NCBI GenBank assembly: GCA_963682025.1 | Contig: OY821518.1 | Span: 12,400,600 to 12,464,599 of the forward strand | Direction of reading: 5' to 3' | Length of the DNA: 64,000 nucleotides | From: Cordilura impudica | Lineage: Eukaryota > Arthropoda > Insecta > Diptera > Scathophagidae | Part shown: one piece after another, positions 1-9,898 of the stretch | How the letters are laid out: each line of letters opens with the position of its first letter | Position numbering within the stretch: the first letter of the stretch is position 1 | The notes under the pieces: generated by a model | Database searches by the model: none | What the model was told of the DNA's origin: nothing | The model's input: the letters and a program-made list of their open reading frames with translations, nothing else | Translations under genes and position numbers: made by a program

Positions 1-599
1 GTTAATATTAGACGACCTCCTCCGCCGCCGCATTAGAAAAACAAGGCAGCGCGGCGCCAAGCTGACTTTAGCCGCACGATTTAAACTTCAGGACACGTGG
101 AGTGGTAACCATGCATACATACTCATGAAGCAAATATTATAAACACCACGACCACAACAACAACAATTACAGCTATTACAGGAAAGAAATAAAATTTAGA
201 ATAACAAGAACAATATAGAACAATCATATTTTTTCAAGTGTTTTTTTTTTACATTTGCATTAAAATCTTGGAATCTATTAAACCGATTTGGATGATTTTA
301 AACGGCCAGCTGATCAGGATGCCAGTGAATCATTTACACTAAAAACAAGCAACCCAGCTGACCTATTGAGGGCAAGATCTTTATTTACAAAGACGGACAG
401 ACGGACATCGCTGTATCAACTTCTCTTGTTATAAGGATCAAGAATATATAAATATTATGGGGTAACGATTTATTTTTTCTTATTATAAATGATATGAAAA
501 TATCTGCAAAGAAAACAAGATAATATAGAAGAAAAAATACGGACACATTTTTTTATTTGGTTTACCTGCATAACCATGTGACTTTGCGAAATCAACATA
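1..599. other. No gene seen; AT-rich DNA with a dispersed repeat tail
   Basis: No coding frame with recognisable motifs. About 360-465 reads like the 3' tail of a dispersed fly repeat: a (GACG)-rich purine stretch followed by an AT-rich tail ending near TATTATGGGG. The first 100 bases are unusually GC-rich for the window (CCGCCGCCGC run), with no frame I can assign. Confidence 0.4.
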
Positions 600-905
600 T
601 CGTCAAATTTTGATTGTCATCGCCATCCTGTTGAAACCGCATCTCGCCCGGATCAAGGTCATCCAATTTTCAAATAAAAAGTCATTGATCATAGTGCGGT
701 AACGATCTCCCTTGACCGTAACGCGATCTCAGACTTCATTTTTGAAGAATTTAGGTCCGATGGTGCCACCAGCGCGTAAACCGTGGCTTTAATTCCTGTT
801 CTAGCTAGATTTTATTTGGGTGTTGGCCAAAATCTTTGCGCAAAATTTTCCACGTAGTGGACGGCCAGAGCATCAATTCCTGCAACCGATGACGAATCGA
901 TAAAT
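600..905 (-). pseudogene. Decayed mariner transposase fragment (DD41D, rosa-like)
   Basis: Reading the minus strand in changing frames gives recognisable transposase pieces: an N-terminal helix-turn-helix stretch resembling LRKDFGQHPNKI with LEQELKP, then KGDRYRTMINDFLFE, then the FQQDG block that holds the second catalytic Asp. The frame is broken by stops and shifts, and the C-terminal third after the QQD block is missing. It resembles the more complete DD41D mariners at 6560 and 53779. Termini were not found. This is dead mobile DNA; the family call rests on a few short motifs. Confidence 0.55.
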
Positions 906-1397
906 TTGAATCTTCGTCCTTACTTTCATTTACAGCGGCGAATTTTCTTTAGAATGTACATGGCTTGCTCAGATGGACAATTATGTATGCCATAATAATA
1001 ACGAAGTTGTATACAAGTTTGCACAGCGATGACTGATTTTCAAAGTGAATTTGGATAATTTGGTAGCGTTATTTAAGCGTGAATCAATTCATGGTGATTT
1101 GCCAAAGTATACTGACCATAAATGTGAAAGAGTGAGTACACTTCGACAGTTAGTTTCACAGCTAATCATTTCGTAAGTTCTATCTATGAAAAAAAAATGC
1201 CCTTTACATTTTCAAATTTATACAATCTTTTCCTATAAATTATTTACATATGCTTAGTACGTTAACAGCGCACGCAGTTTTTTTCGAAATATCGAGTGAA
1301 AAGCTTGTGAAAAATAAAACTAATTTTTTTTAGAAATTTTTCGAAAATTTATTTGAGTTTAAATTTAAAATATTTTTTGTATTCTGAAAACATTAAA

Positions 1398-1745
1398 ATG
1401 AGCGGAAAACGAAAAGGAAAAACAGCAGAAAATTTAATACGTGGACCAAAAACTTCGCATTTGTGGAAGTTATTGGGAATCCACACTGTCTAATTTGTAA
1501 TTTGAGACTTCGACACTTCCATGGAAAATATCAAAAGTATCCAGATAGCGATATACGAAAAATAAAGTGTTGCAGAATAACAAAAAAAGTTTTTCTTCCA
1601 AGTTGGATAAAGTCTTCATCGTAATTATCCTTGGTAAATGCAAAAGCTGGAAAACCCTTACAGACGGTCAATTTGTAAAAAAAACTGCATGTACAAAAGT
1701 TCTGAAATTGTTTGCAAAGATTTGAGAAATAAGGATGATTTCTTA
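1398..1745 (+). pseudogene. Decayed hAT transposase N-terminus (BED-finger type)
   Basis: In one frame the start reads KNSRKFNTWTKNFAFVEV then CLICN, the pattern of the BED zinc finger opening hAT transposases of the ZBED/SCAND3-like type. After a frame change, AKAGKPLTDGQFVKKTA follows, matching the conserved block downstream of that finger in the same family. Stops and frameshifts interrupt it and the catalytic domain is absent. No terminal repeats or target duplication found. It is unrelated in detail to the hAT at 9899; the one at 50093 is closer in type. Confidence 0.6.
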
Positions 1746-1926
1746 AAAAAGTTAAAGATTTACTGCTCTCAGCGAAAACGGGCAAATAACGAACCGCAAT
1801 TATTGTTACAACATAACATACGTTGCAAATTTATGCAAAAATCACTTTAATACACTATTGTTGTAAAATTAAAATCATATTTTTAAACTATTATACATAT
1901 TTATATTAAAAAAAAAAAAAAAAAAA

Positions 1927-2060
1927 AACTATTAAACTACTTCTTACTACTAACTTTCCTCCTTCCCATAACCTATTTTCCTGAGATCAACACAATGCAC
2001 TCCATCTGTAGAGGGCATCCCTGAGTGTTGGTTAATAAATAAAAAATAATAATAATTATT
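1927..2060 (+). mobile_element. 5'-truncated Jockey-type LINE 3' end
   Basis: This stretch is nearly the same as the 3' end of the LINE at 49755-53617: both contain CATCTGTAG, AGGGCATCCC and GAGTGTTGGT (or close variants) followed by an A-rich tail. An A run of about 19 bases sits immediately before it. Only the end of the reverse transcriptase ORF and the 3' UTR remain, as expected of target-primed reverse transcription that stopped early. Confidence 0.65.
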
Positions 2061-2065
2061 TATAT

Positions 2066-2461
2066 TTAACCAAATGAGTAAAAGATTAATTTGTAAGTAC
2101 CTACAAAATGATCAGTTGCATTTTGATTATCATAATTATAAAAGGATAAAATTTAAAATACTGATTGTGAAATGATCTTTTTTTATATTATGATAAAAAT
2201 ATATGTTTGCTGCTCTTTGTCTAAAAAATGTTCCCGAACCCTGGTCTAAATAGTGATGCTACTTAAAAATAGACTAAACAACATTAAAAATTCATTAAAA
2301 AACTTGTTTATACAATATTTTTCATTGTGATCTTCGGTTTAGAAGACCACAATTCATAGTGTAGTTAAGATGAGACGTCACGAGAAACGAGTTTCTTTGA
2401 TTTTGAATTCATATATTTTTTTTATATAATAACCGAATTTAAGGCGGGCATATAACAAGAA
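2066..2461. other. AT-rich spacer, no gene seen
   Basis: Low-complexity AT-rich DNA upstream of the tRNA-Gly gene. No ORF, terminal repeat or recognisable motif was found. Confidence 0.5.
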
Positions 2462-2532
2462 GCATCGGTGGTTCAGTGGTAGAATGCTCGCCTGCCACGC
2501 GGGCGGCCCGGGTTCGATTCCCGGCCGATGCA
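2462..2532 (+). tRNA. tRNA-Gly (anticodon GCC)
   Basis: A 71-nt tRNA that decodes GGC/GGU glycine codons. The acceptor stem pairs GCATCGG with CCGATGC, the anticodon loop is CTGCCAC (anticodon GCC), and the T arm GGGTTCGATTCCC supplies a perfect internal B box. A short T run follows the 3' end as a Pol III terminator. There is no intron. Identical copies are at 14558, 14972, 44626 and 45465, and a variant is at 20864. Confidence 0.97.
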
Positions 2533-2766
2533 ATTGAATTTTTTTTAAACAGTTTTTATTACCTATAAAAATCTATTAGAGGGACATGATTAATTGCATC
2601 TAGTCTTAATTACTGTCAACACACCAATAGAAAATTGCAAGGTATCGGAAAAATGGCCTGAGAAACTTTTATTTTATAGCAGAAACTTTTAAGAAATTAA
2701 AAATAATCTAACCCATAAAAACAAAGTTTTTATTAAAACACTTTTCTTTCCTTATGCATATGAGTT

Positions 2767-3905
2767 TTGACTGCGCGTGACTTTGCGTGATTATTTTAGA
2801 ATTAATCTTTGGTTACAACAAGTCTATGGACCAAGTATCAGATTGATTGGATGAGGGGAAAATTGGGTTTAAGTCACTCCGTGACTATGCGTGACTATAT
2901 TTAAGTTAATATTTGGTGGAAACAAGTCTATGGACCAAGTTTCAGCTTGATTGGATAAAGGGAAATGGGGTTTAAATCACTCCGTGACTGTGCGTGACAA
3001 TGCGTGACTGTGTGTGATTATCTTAAAATTAATCTTTGGCCACAACAAATCTATGGACAAAGTTTCAGAACGATCGGATGAGACGAAAAGGGGTTTCAAT
3101 GACACCGTGACTGTGTGGGGCTGTGCGTGACTTTGCGTGACTATTTTAAAATTAATCTTTGGTCACAACAAGGCTATGGACCCAGTTTCAAATTTATGTG
3201 ATGAGGGAAAATAGGGTTTAAATCACTCCGTGACTCTGCGTGACTATCTTTAAGTTAATATTTGGTGACATCAAGTCTGTGGACCAAGTTTCAGATCGAT
3301 TGGATGAGGGGAAATGGAACTTAAATCACTCCGTGACTGCGCGTGACTATTCGTGACTGTGTATGACTATCTTAAAATTAATCTTTGGCCACAACAAATA
3401 TATGGACAAAGTTTCAGATCGATCATGAGAGGAAATGCGGTTTAAAGGACACCGTGACTGTGTGGGGCTGTGCGTGACTTTGCATGACTATTTTAAAATT
3501 AATCTTTGGTCACAACAAGGCTATGGACCCAGTTTCAAATTTATGTGATGAGGGAAAATAGGGTTTAAATCACTCCGTGACTATGCGTGACTATCTTTAA
3601 GTTAATATTTGGTGACATCAAATCTGTGGACCAAGTTTCAGATCGATTGGATGAGGGGAAATGGAACTTAAATCTCTCCGTGACTGTGCGTGACTATTCG
3701 TGACTGTGTGTGACTATCTTAAAATTAATCTTTGTCCACAACAAGTCTATGGACAAAGTTTCAGATCGATCCGTTGAGGGAAGTCAGGTTTTAATCTCTC
3801 CGTGACTGTGCTTGACTATGCGCGTGCATGACTACCCCAAAATTTATCTATAGTCACAACAAGACTATGGGCCAAGTTTCAAACCAATTGGATGAGGGGG
3901 ATTGG
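2767..3905. repeat. Higher-order tandem repeat (three-monomer, about 348 bp)
   Basis: The motif CCGTGACT recurs at 2879, 2982, 3105, 3228, 3331, 3452, 3575, 3678 and 3800. The spacings are 103, 123, 123, 103, 121, 123, 103 and 122 bp. Three monomer types alternate: one with TTAAGTTAATATTTGGTG, one with CTTTGGCCACAACAA and one with GTGGGGCTGTGCG. The higher-order unit is therefore about 347-349 bp, repeated about three times. Each monomer also carries GCGTGACT copies and an ATGGACCAAGTTTCAG block. The array ends at a purine-rich CAGACAGACAAACAGACAG tract. Confidence 0.85.
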
Positions 3906-4359
3906 GGTTGCCCCATTGCAGACAGACAAACAGACAGACAAAGGGTTTGAGAAAGAGTTTAATAACTCATAGCTTCTTGGGGCTAATCGCCGCATTCGAT
4001 ATCGAGTAAAATAAATCGAAATTCCGCATTTTGGTTTATTATTAAAAGAAGACGGACAAACGTCAGACCTCGTTTCACTTTTTCTTTTAACTAGGGGATA
4101 TAATTAGTTAACTGTGACAGAGTAAAATTATTCTTAGTATTTTATTTAGGAAAATAAAAAAATAATTTCGATCGAAAAATTTCGATAACGAATGCATGCT
4201 TAGACCCCTGATTTAAGTGTGATTAAATCTTGGGAAAGGGAGCATTGCAACTTAGAATTAATCTCTCTACTCGTGCATATTTTATTTAAAAGTAAATTCT
4301 CTCTTATGAATTTTTGTCATAACATTTATAACATTTTCTGATATGTAAAAAAAACGGCT
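3906..4359. other. Intergenic DNA, no gene seen
   Basis: Begins with a short (CAGA)n tract abutting the satellite, then AT-rich sequence. Nothing else recognised. Confidence 0.4.
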
Positions 4360-4432
4360 CGCCCGAGCAGGGACTTGAACCCTGGACCCTTGGATTAAAA
4401 GTCCAATGCTCTACCGACTGAGCTACCCGGGC
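4360..4432 (-). tRNA. tRNA-Lys (anticodon TTT)
   Basis: On the minus strand this is a 73-nt tRNA. The acceptor stem GCCCGGG pairs with CTCGGGC (one G-T pair) and the discriminator base is G. The anticodon loop is CTTTTAA, giving anticodon TTT for AAA/AAG lysine codons. The B box is GGTTCAAGTCC. A run of T on the minus strand just past the 3' end is the Pol III terminator. There is no intron. The same sequence recurs at 14723, 15244, 20699 and 21018. Confidence 0.97.
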
Positions 4433-6073
4433 TCCCAAGGACCTCTTGTCAAAGTCTCGCTACGAACATTATTAGTAAGAACATAAAAAAAATATTTAGA
4501 ATTTATTCTGATGGTGGTTTTATTAAGAAATGTTAAAAATTATTTAACTACATAATTCTTAATTAAGACTTAGCAAATATAATCTACTAAATTAGGAGAA
4601 ACAACAATAAAAACTTAAGATGTCGTGACTTAAGTTGATAAAGATTTTTTTCTGTTAGAGATTATATTATTTAGTTATAACAAACGAATTATCTTACTTA
4701 TATAACTAAAATACATTTTATTTTTTTTTTTTGTCGAAAGCTTAAACAATTATAAAACTGGTAGTGTTGTTGTTTTCTCATTCGAAATCATTCTTAAGAT
4801 ACTTAAAAAATACAATTCAAGGAAACGTTTTTTGCTTTTAAAAATTAAAAACAAAAGTCTTAACTACTTAAATAGGGACTAATCCCCAAACCAAATTTTT
4901 ATACTTCTGGATTACGTATAAACTCGACCCATAAGCTCAAAATGTCAATCATTTATTTCAATTATTTATATGAATGTTAGTTGTCAGTAGTTTAGAAATC
5001 AAATGAATTGGAGTCTTGAAAATCTTAAATAAAAAAATTAATCTATAGTAAAAAATTTTTTAAGTTCAATTTTAAATTTTTTATAAATGAAATAATTGCA
5101 TTCTTAATTACAATAAAAAATTAAAACAAAATATTACTTTCTTTTCTATAGTAAATTTAACTAAATTTTTGCAAGTGCTTTTTTAAATTTCAAACGAATC
5201 ATACTGGCTCTAGGTTTCAACCCTCAATTTAAACTGTTAATCTGAAAGTTGGTTGTCAGTAGTTTAGAAATCAAAAGAATTGAAGTCTTGGAAAGCTTAA
5301 ATTAGAAAAACACATTTTTTAATAGTAAATAATTTTTTTAAAGTTAATTTATAAACTTCTATTTTTTTATAATATAAAATGATTGTATTTCTTAATCACA
5401 ATCAAAAGTAAAAAAATTAAAAAACCAATTATTTCAAATATGTACGTTTTTTTCTATAGTAAATTTGAATAAACTAAATTAAAATAAAAATATATTATAT
5501 AATTTTATTTCTTAATTATAATCAAAAGTAAAAATGTAATAAATTTGTTTCGACGATGTATGTATAGTTGTCCTTTGAGTCGTTAATTTGTTTTCTGTAT
5601 GGATAGTTGACTTTTGAGTTGTTAATTAATTTGATTTGTTCAGCTTGAGGTCATAAATTTTTTTAAAAAATAGACAGAAAAGTTTTTTAATGTTTTAATT
5701 TTATTAATAATTTTTTATTTATTTTTTATTTTTAACTTTTTATGAAATAATTAATTTTTTAAAAAAGGAACATATTTTTTTTAGATACTTTGTAAAAAAT
5801 AATTTTTTTTGAAAAAGTTTTATAAAGAAAATTTATCTTTCCAAAAAGTTGTATTGAAGAACTCCAAGAAAATGAAATTATTTTTAAGACTTGTTCCACC
5901 TTCTCGATCATAAAAGTGCTTAACAGGGGAAGAGTACTACATAAAATCTTTATCTAAATATATATGAGTCATATCAACAAACTGATGTCTCAAATACGTA
6001 TGTATATCCAAAAGTATAAAATTTGGGAACATAATAATTAAAGTCTATTTTAAAAGACACTTAAAAATAAAGT
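4433..6073. other. AT-rich region downstream of the Spätzle gene
   Basis: No coding content recognised. The part next to 6074 is probably the 3' UTR of the minus-strand Spätzle gene; several AATAAA-like hexamers exist on the minus strand, but none can be chosen. An internal tandem duplication is listed separately (4977-5560). Confidence 0.45.
4977..5560. repeat. Degenerate tandem duplication, about 270-bp unit
   Basis: TTGTCAGTAGTTTAGAAATC occurs at about 4980 and again at about 5254, each followed by a similar order of AT-rich blocks including TTCTTAAT(T/C)ACAAT. A third partial copy of the TTCTTAAT block is near 5508. It looks like a local duplication that has since drifted. Confidence 0.6.
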
Positions 6074-6230
6074 TTAAGGATTGCACCGACACACACAACA
6101 TGACGGAAATAGAAACCAATCCATAAATATTCCTTTACAGTCATTATCGGGATCATAGGCCAGCAAACGATGCCATTTATATTTCTGCTCACAACCGCAT
6201 TCACCTTGACAACGTCCAGTCTGAGCTTTT
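6074..6230 (-). CDS. Spätzle-family ligand, last exon (C-terminal half of the cystine knot)
   Basis: Spätzle proteins are secreted dimeric neurotrophin-like ligands of Toll receptors, acting in embryonic patterning, immunity or neural survival. This exon encodes 51 residues and the stop codon. It contains the Cys-rich [18 protein letters not shown] and [15 protein letters not shown] motifs that form the second half of the knot. The acceptor reads TTTCATTACAG on the minus strand at 6231-6232. The first base completes a codon begun in the exon at 13411-13536, so the phase agrees. The intron between them is 7.2 kb and full of transposons. Wording is closest to what I recall of the Spätzle 4/6 branch, but the paralogue is not settled. 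Confidence 0.9.
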
Positions 6231-6559
6231 CTGTAATGAAATAAAATAAATTTGCGCTTTAAAAGTGCCGTAAACAACTGCAATGAATTAGGGCAGAGGG
6301 CAACCAAAAAAAAAAAAAAAAAAAAAAAAACACCAAATATTTTCTTAGTAACTGATCGTTAGTTGTTCAATTAAAACGTTATACGTACATTTTTTTTTTA
6401 AATAAATAAGCAGTTAATATGTCAAGAAATACAGTTTGTCAATAAAATCTTCGCACATGAAGAAAAAATAAAAAAAATTCAAAAGAAACATTTTTAATTC
6501 AAATATCGGTTTTTTTTATTTGTTTTTGCATTTAAATATGTTTAACATAATAACAAATA

Positions 6560-7861
6560 AAGGGTCCGCCATCTAACATTTTTTTTTTCAACTAGTGCTT
6601 ATTTCGTAAATGGTAACACTTAGCTCATGTCTGATTTGACAGATAATAAGTTTTATCCTTCCGCTGAACGAATATGGCTGTGTATACGCTTGAACAATGC
6701 TGGGAAAGATTGCGACATTATTTTGAAAATCATGGTAATGTTGCAGAATGTGTGCGAAAATTGCGCACGGATTTTGGAAGAAGAGAAGCACCGTCAGCTC
6801 CGTATGTTCGTTATCTTGTGAAAAAAGTGAAAGAAACTGGCATCCTTATCGATAAAGCAAAGCGTGAAAAGCCAAAAACAGTGCGTACACCCGAGAATAT
6901 TGCTGCTGTGGCAGAAAGTGTGCGTGAAGCGCCATCAACATCAATTCACCGTCGTTCTCAAGAATTGAACATTTCGGAGGCATCATTGAGACGAATTTTG
7001 CATAAAGACCTTGGTATGACGCCATACAAAGTCCAATTGGTTCAGAAGTTGAAGCCAACTGACCATCCAATGCGTTTTCGCTTCGCTAAGTGGACCTGCG
7101 ATCGACTAACAGAAGATGCCGATTTTGCCAAAAAAAATCATCTTTTCAGATGAAGCTCATTTTGATCTTGGCGGGTATGTACACAAGCAAAATTGTCGCA
7201 TTTGGGCACAGAAAACCCGCACGCATACATTGAAAAGCCGATACACCCAAAACGAGTCACTGTTTAGTGCGGATTTTGGTCCAGAGGCATAATTGGGCCA
7301 TTTTCTTCGAAAATGAGCAAGGAGTGGCCAGTTCAGTCAATGGCGATCGTTATCGGGCCATGTTGAACGAATTTTTGTTCACAAAAATTGAAGATGAGGA
7401 TAATGGCAACATTTGGTTTCAACAGGACGGCGCTACGTGGCACACAGCCGAAGCTACACTCGATGTTTTGCACCCTGTTTTTGAAGATCGCATTATCAGC
7501 CGCAGAGCTGATGTCGTTTGGCCACCTCGGAGCTGCGATTAGACACCGTTGGACTATTATTTGTGGGGTGCCCTCAAAGATAAGTGTTACGCCAACAAGC
7601 CAGAGACAATTGACGCTTTAAAGGACAATATTCTTGAAGCCATTGGTGAAATAGAGCTGCACACAATCGATAATGTGCTTAAAAATTGGACCGATCGTGT
7701 AGGCTACTGCATGGCCAGCCGAGGCAGCTATTTGAATGAAATTATTTTCCATTATTAACCGGAAGGATTGTACTTTAAAATAAAAAAAGAAATTTGTGAT
7801 AATATTCAGTAGTTTTTTTTATAGCATTTTCAAAAAAAAAAAAGTTATTTGGCGGACACTT
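6560..7861 (+). mobile_element. Mariner element, DD41D rosa-like, copy 1
   Basis: A 1302-bp Tc1/mariner element inserted in the last intron of the Spätzle gene. The left end is AAGGGTCCGCCATCTAAC; the inverted right end reads AAGTGTCCGCCAAATAAC. TA target duplications flank it at 6558-6559 and 7862-7863. The second and third catalytic Asp (QQDG and TPLD) are 41 residues apart, which defines the DD41D (rosa) family known from tephritid flies. The transposase is broken, so it could only move if supplied in trans. A sister copy in the same orientation is at 53779. Confidence 0.93.
6674..7758 (+). pseudogene. DD41D mariner transposase, inactivated
   Basis: Start ATG with MAVYTLEQ, then an N-terminal paired-like helix-turn-helix region (residues about 10-130, including RRSQELNISEASLRRILHKD). 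The frame shifts at an eight-A run (7130-7137), where an intact frame needs seven. A further one-base loss near 7206, a nonsense codon at about 7265 (Trp to stop) and another at about 7540 (stop just before TPLD) follow. The second catalytic block reads QQDGATWHTA, with Trp where copy 2 has Cys. The C-terminus ending in NEIIFHY is kept. At least four lesions make it clearly dead. Confidence 0.9.
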
Positions 7862-7972
7862 TACAAAAAAAATCAACTTCAATTAAAGATGGATATTAAT
7901 GGATAACAAAAAAGGACAACAGTTCAATTTCAAATAAATATTTGCACACTTAAGCTTAAATCAACAAAATGT

Positions 7973-8188
7973 TTAACTTATTTTATTATGAGTTTTTAGT
8001 TGTAAATATTTTATGTGTCCACCTTGAGCATCAATTAGTAATTGCAAACATCTGCGCATTGAATGAATAAGCTTTGAAGTATTATATTCTGCTGGTATTT
8101 TTTCGAGCTCTTCTTTAATAAAACTTATAAATAGATTTTTATTTCTTGGTGAACTTTTACTGATCTTCCTTAGATTGTATATGCCCAC
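7973..8188 (-). pseudogene. Tc1-like transposase C-terminal fragment
   Basis: Seventy-one residues on the minus strand include SPRNKNLFISFIKEELEKIP, then IHSMRRCLQLLIDAQGGHIKY. These match the last 60 or so residues of Tc1-like transposases, downstream of the DDE core (the M-R-C/R-x-V-I-x-A-x-G-G ending). No catalytic residues are included, and no inverted repeats were found, so this is a truncated relic. It lies in the Spätzle last intron, 110 bp after the mariner. Confidence 0.7.
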
Positions 8189-8639
8189 GTTCTATGTATT
8201 ATAATACATACACACACACAGCATTCAGCACCAAGCAATAGAAAATACACGAACAATTTTTCGTTTTTTGTTGGTTTTTCTTAGTTATGCCAAAGCGCAA
8301 AACAACAACACTTTCGCATGCTTTGTTGGTACACATTAACAAGCGAAATATTCAATGTTGATTTTGTTGTTGTCTAACGTGAACGCTGTGAATTAAAAAG
8401 TACTTCGAAAAATCAGTGTAGGTCTTAGGTTTAAAATTCAAATTATTACTTTACAAAATGAGCCCCATGTATTCAGACGAGAAGTGGGAAAGTGATTTTT
8501 TTCACTTATATGCTTCAACCACATAATGAAAAGCATTTCATTTCAGACATTTCATTTCAGATAAAATTTTTTCTTGTTTTTGTCAGTGTACATGTGGGAA
8601 TAAAAATATGAAAAAAATTTGTTTTCTTTATATGTATTA

Positions 8640-9597
8640 TATGTATTAGGCGTTCAAATCAAAATGCATATCGTGCACTTCGTGATTTTTTCGGTCAATT
8701 TAATAGTCCAAATGTGTGTACAATCGGAAAAATCGTGCAAAAATTTGAGCAAACCGGGTCTGTAGGAGATGTGAAAACACCAGTGCATGATCGTACAGCT
8801 CGTACTGCAGAAAATATTGCTGCTGTGCCCAACAATTGCACCTCTCACGCTCGTCGTTGATGAACATTATGCATAAAGACTTGCATTTACACGCTTACAA
8901 GGTGCAATTGACTCAAGAACTAAAGCCTCTGACCATTCCAAACGTCGTCAATGGTCAGAATGGTGGCAAGAAATGGCAACAGTGGATGATCAATTTTTTC
9001 ACCTCAGTGGATTCGTCAGTAAGCAGAATTGCCGCATTTGGGCGAATGATAATCCAAGAGTGATTGTCGAAAAACCAATGCACCCACAAAGAGTGACTGT
9101 TTCGTGCGGTTTATGGGCTGGCGGCATCATCGGGCATTATTTTTTTCCAAAATTATGCCGGTCAGGCAGTTACTGTGAATGGTGTTCGCTATCGTGAGAC
9201 GATAGCGAACTTTTTATGGCCCGAATTGGAAGATATGGATGTGCACGATATATGGTTTCAACAGGACGGTGTCACTTGCCACACAGCTAACGAAACAATG
9301 GCTCTTTTGCGCGACAAATTCAATGGCCGTGTTATCTCACGTGATGGCGATGTCAATTGCCCGCCAAGATCTTGTGATGTGACACCGTTGGACTTCTTTC
9401 TTTGGGGTTATTTACAACGAAAGGTGTACGTCGATAAGCCAGCAATAATTCAAGAGCTAAAAGATGAGATAATTCGGCACATTAACGACATAGAACCTCA
9501 ATTATGCCTCAGCGTCAACGAAAATTTGGACCATCGGATGGAGGTTTGCCGCCGACGTCGCGGCGGCCATTTGGCCGATATTTTGTTCCATACATAA
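8640..9597 (+). pseudogene. Second DD41D mariner lineage, 5'-damaged transposase
   Basis: The start reads SNQNAYRALRDFFGQFNSPN in one frame (mariner N-terminus without the usual first 15 or so residues). The helix-turn-helix block SSLMNIMHKDLHLHAYKVQL follows in another. The C-terminal 140 residues are open from 9175 to 9597 and contain FQQDGVTCHTAN and PPRSCDVTPLDFFLWGY. The spacing from QQD to PLD is again 41 residues. It differs at many positions from the copies at 6560 and 53779, so it is a separate lineage of the same family. The region with the first catalytic Asp is disrupted. No clear terminal repeats; the 5' end looks lost. Confidence 0.8.
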
Positions 9598-9890
9598 TTG
9601 AACCATACCATATTATCATAATAAAAAGAAATGACAATAATTTCGTAAATAATTTGTGTTTTATTCAAAATCAACATCGGCCCTTAAAATTTAACAACCC
9701 TTTATATATATATATATATCATATATCAGGACTACTGCCCTTTGTTCCAATAATAGGAGCCAATATATATATACATATACATATATATATTATATCAGGG
9801 GGTATCAATAACTTTGCTACAGTTGTATAATAATCATGTATAATAACAAATAAGGTTTATGTTTCCGATCATTATCTTGATAAAATTTGT

Positions 9891-9898
9891 ATATGAAC
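9891..9898. repeat. Target-site duplication, left (hAT-1)
   Basis: ATATGAAC, 8 bp, identical to 12098-12105 on the other side of the element. An 8-bp duplication is the signature of hAT insertion. Confidence 0.93.

Noticed and set aside
6588..6821. Short frames overlapping the start of mariner copy 1
   Set aside because: Shadows of the transposase frame and its antisense strand.
9700..9795. (AT)n-rich stretch with two ATATCAGG words
   Set aside because: Simple-sequence DNA; the duplicated word is too short to support an element.
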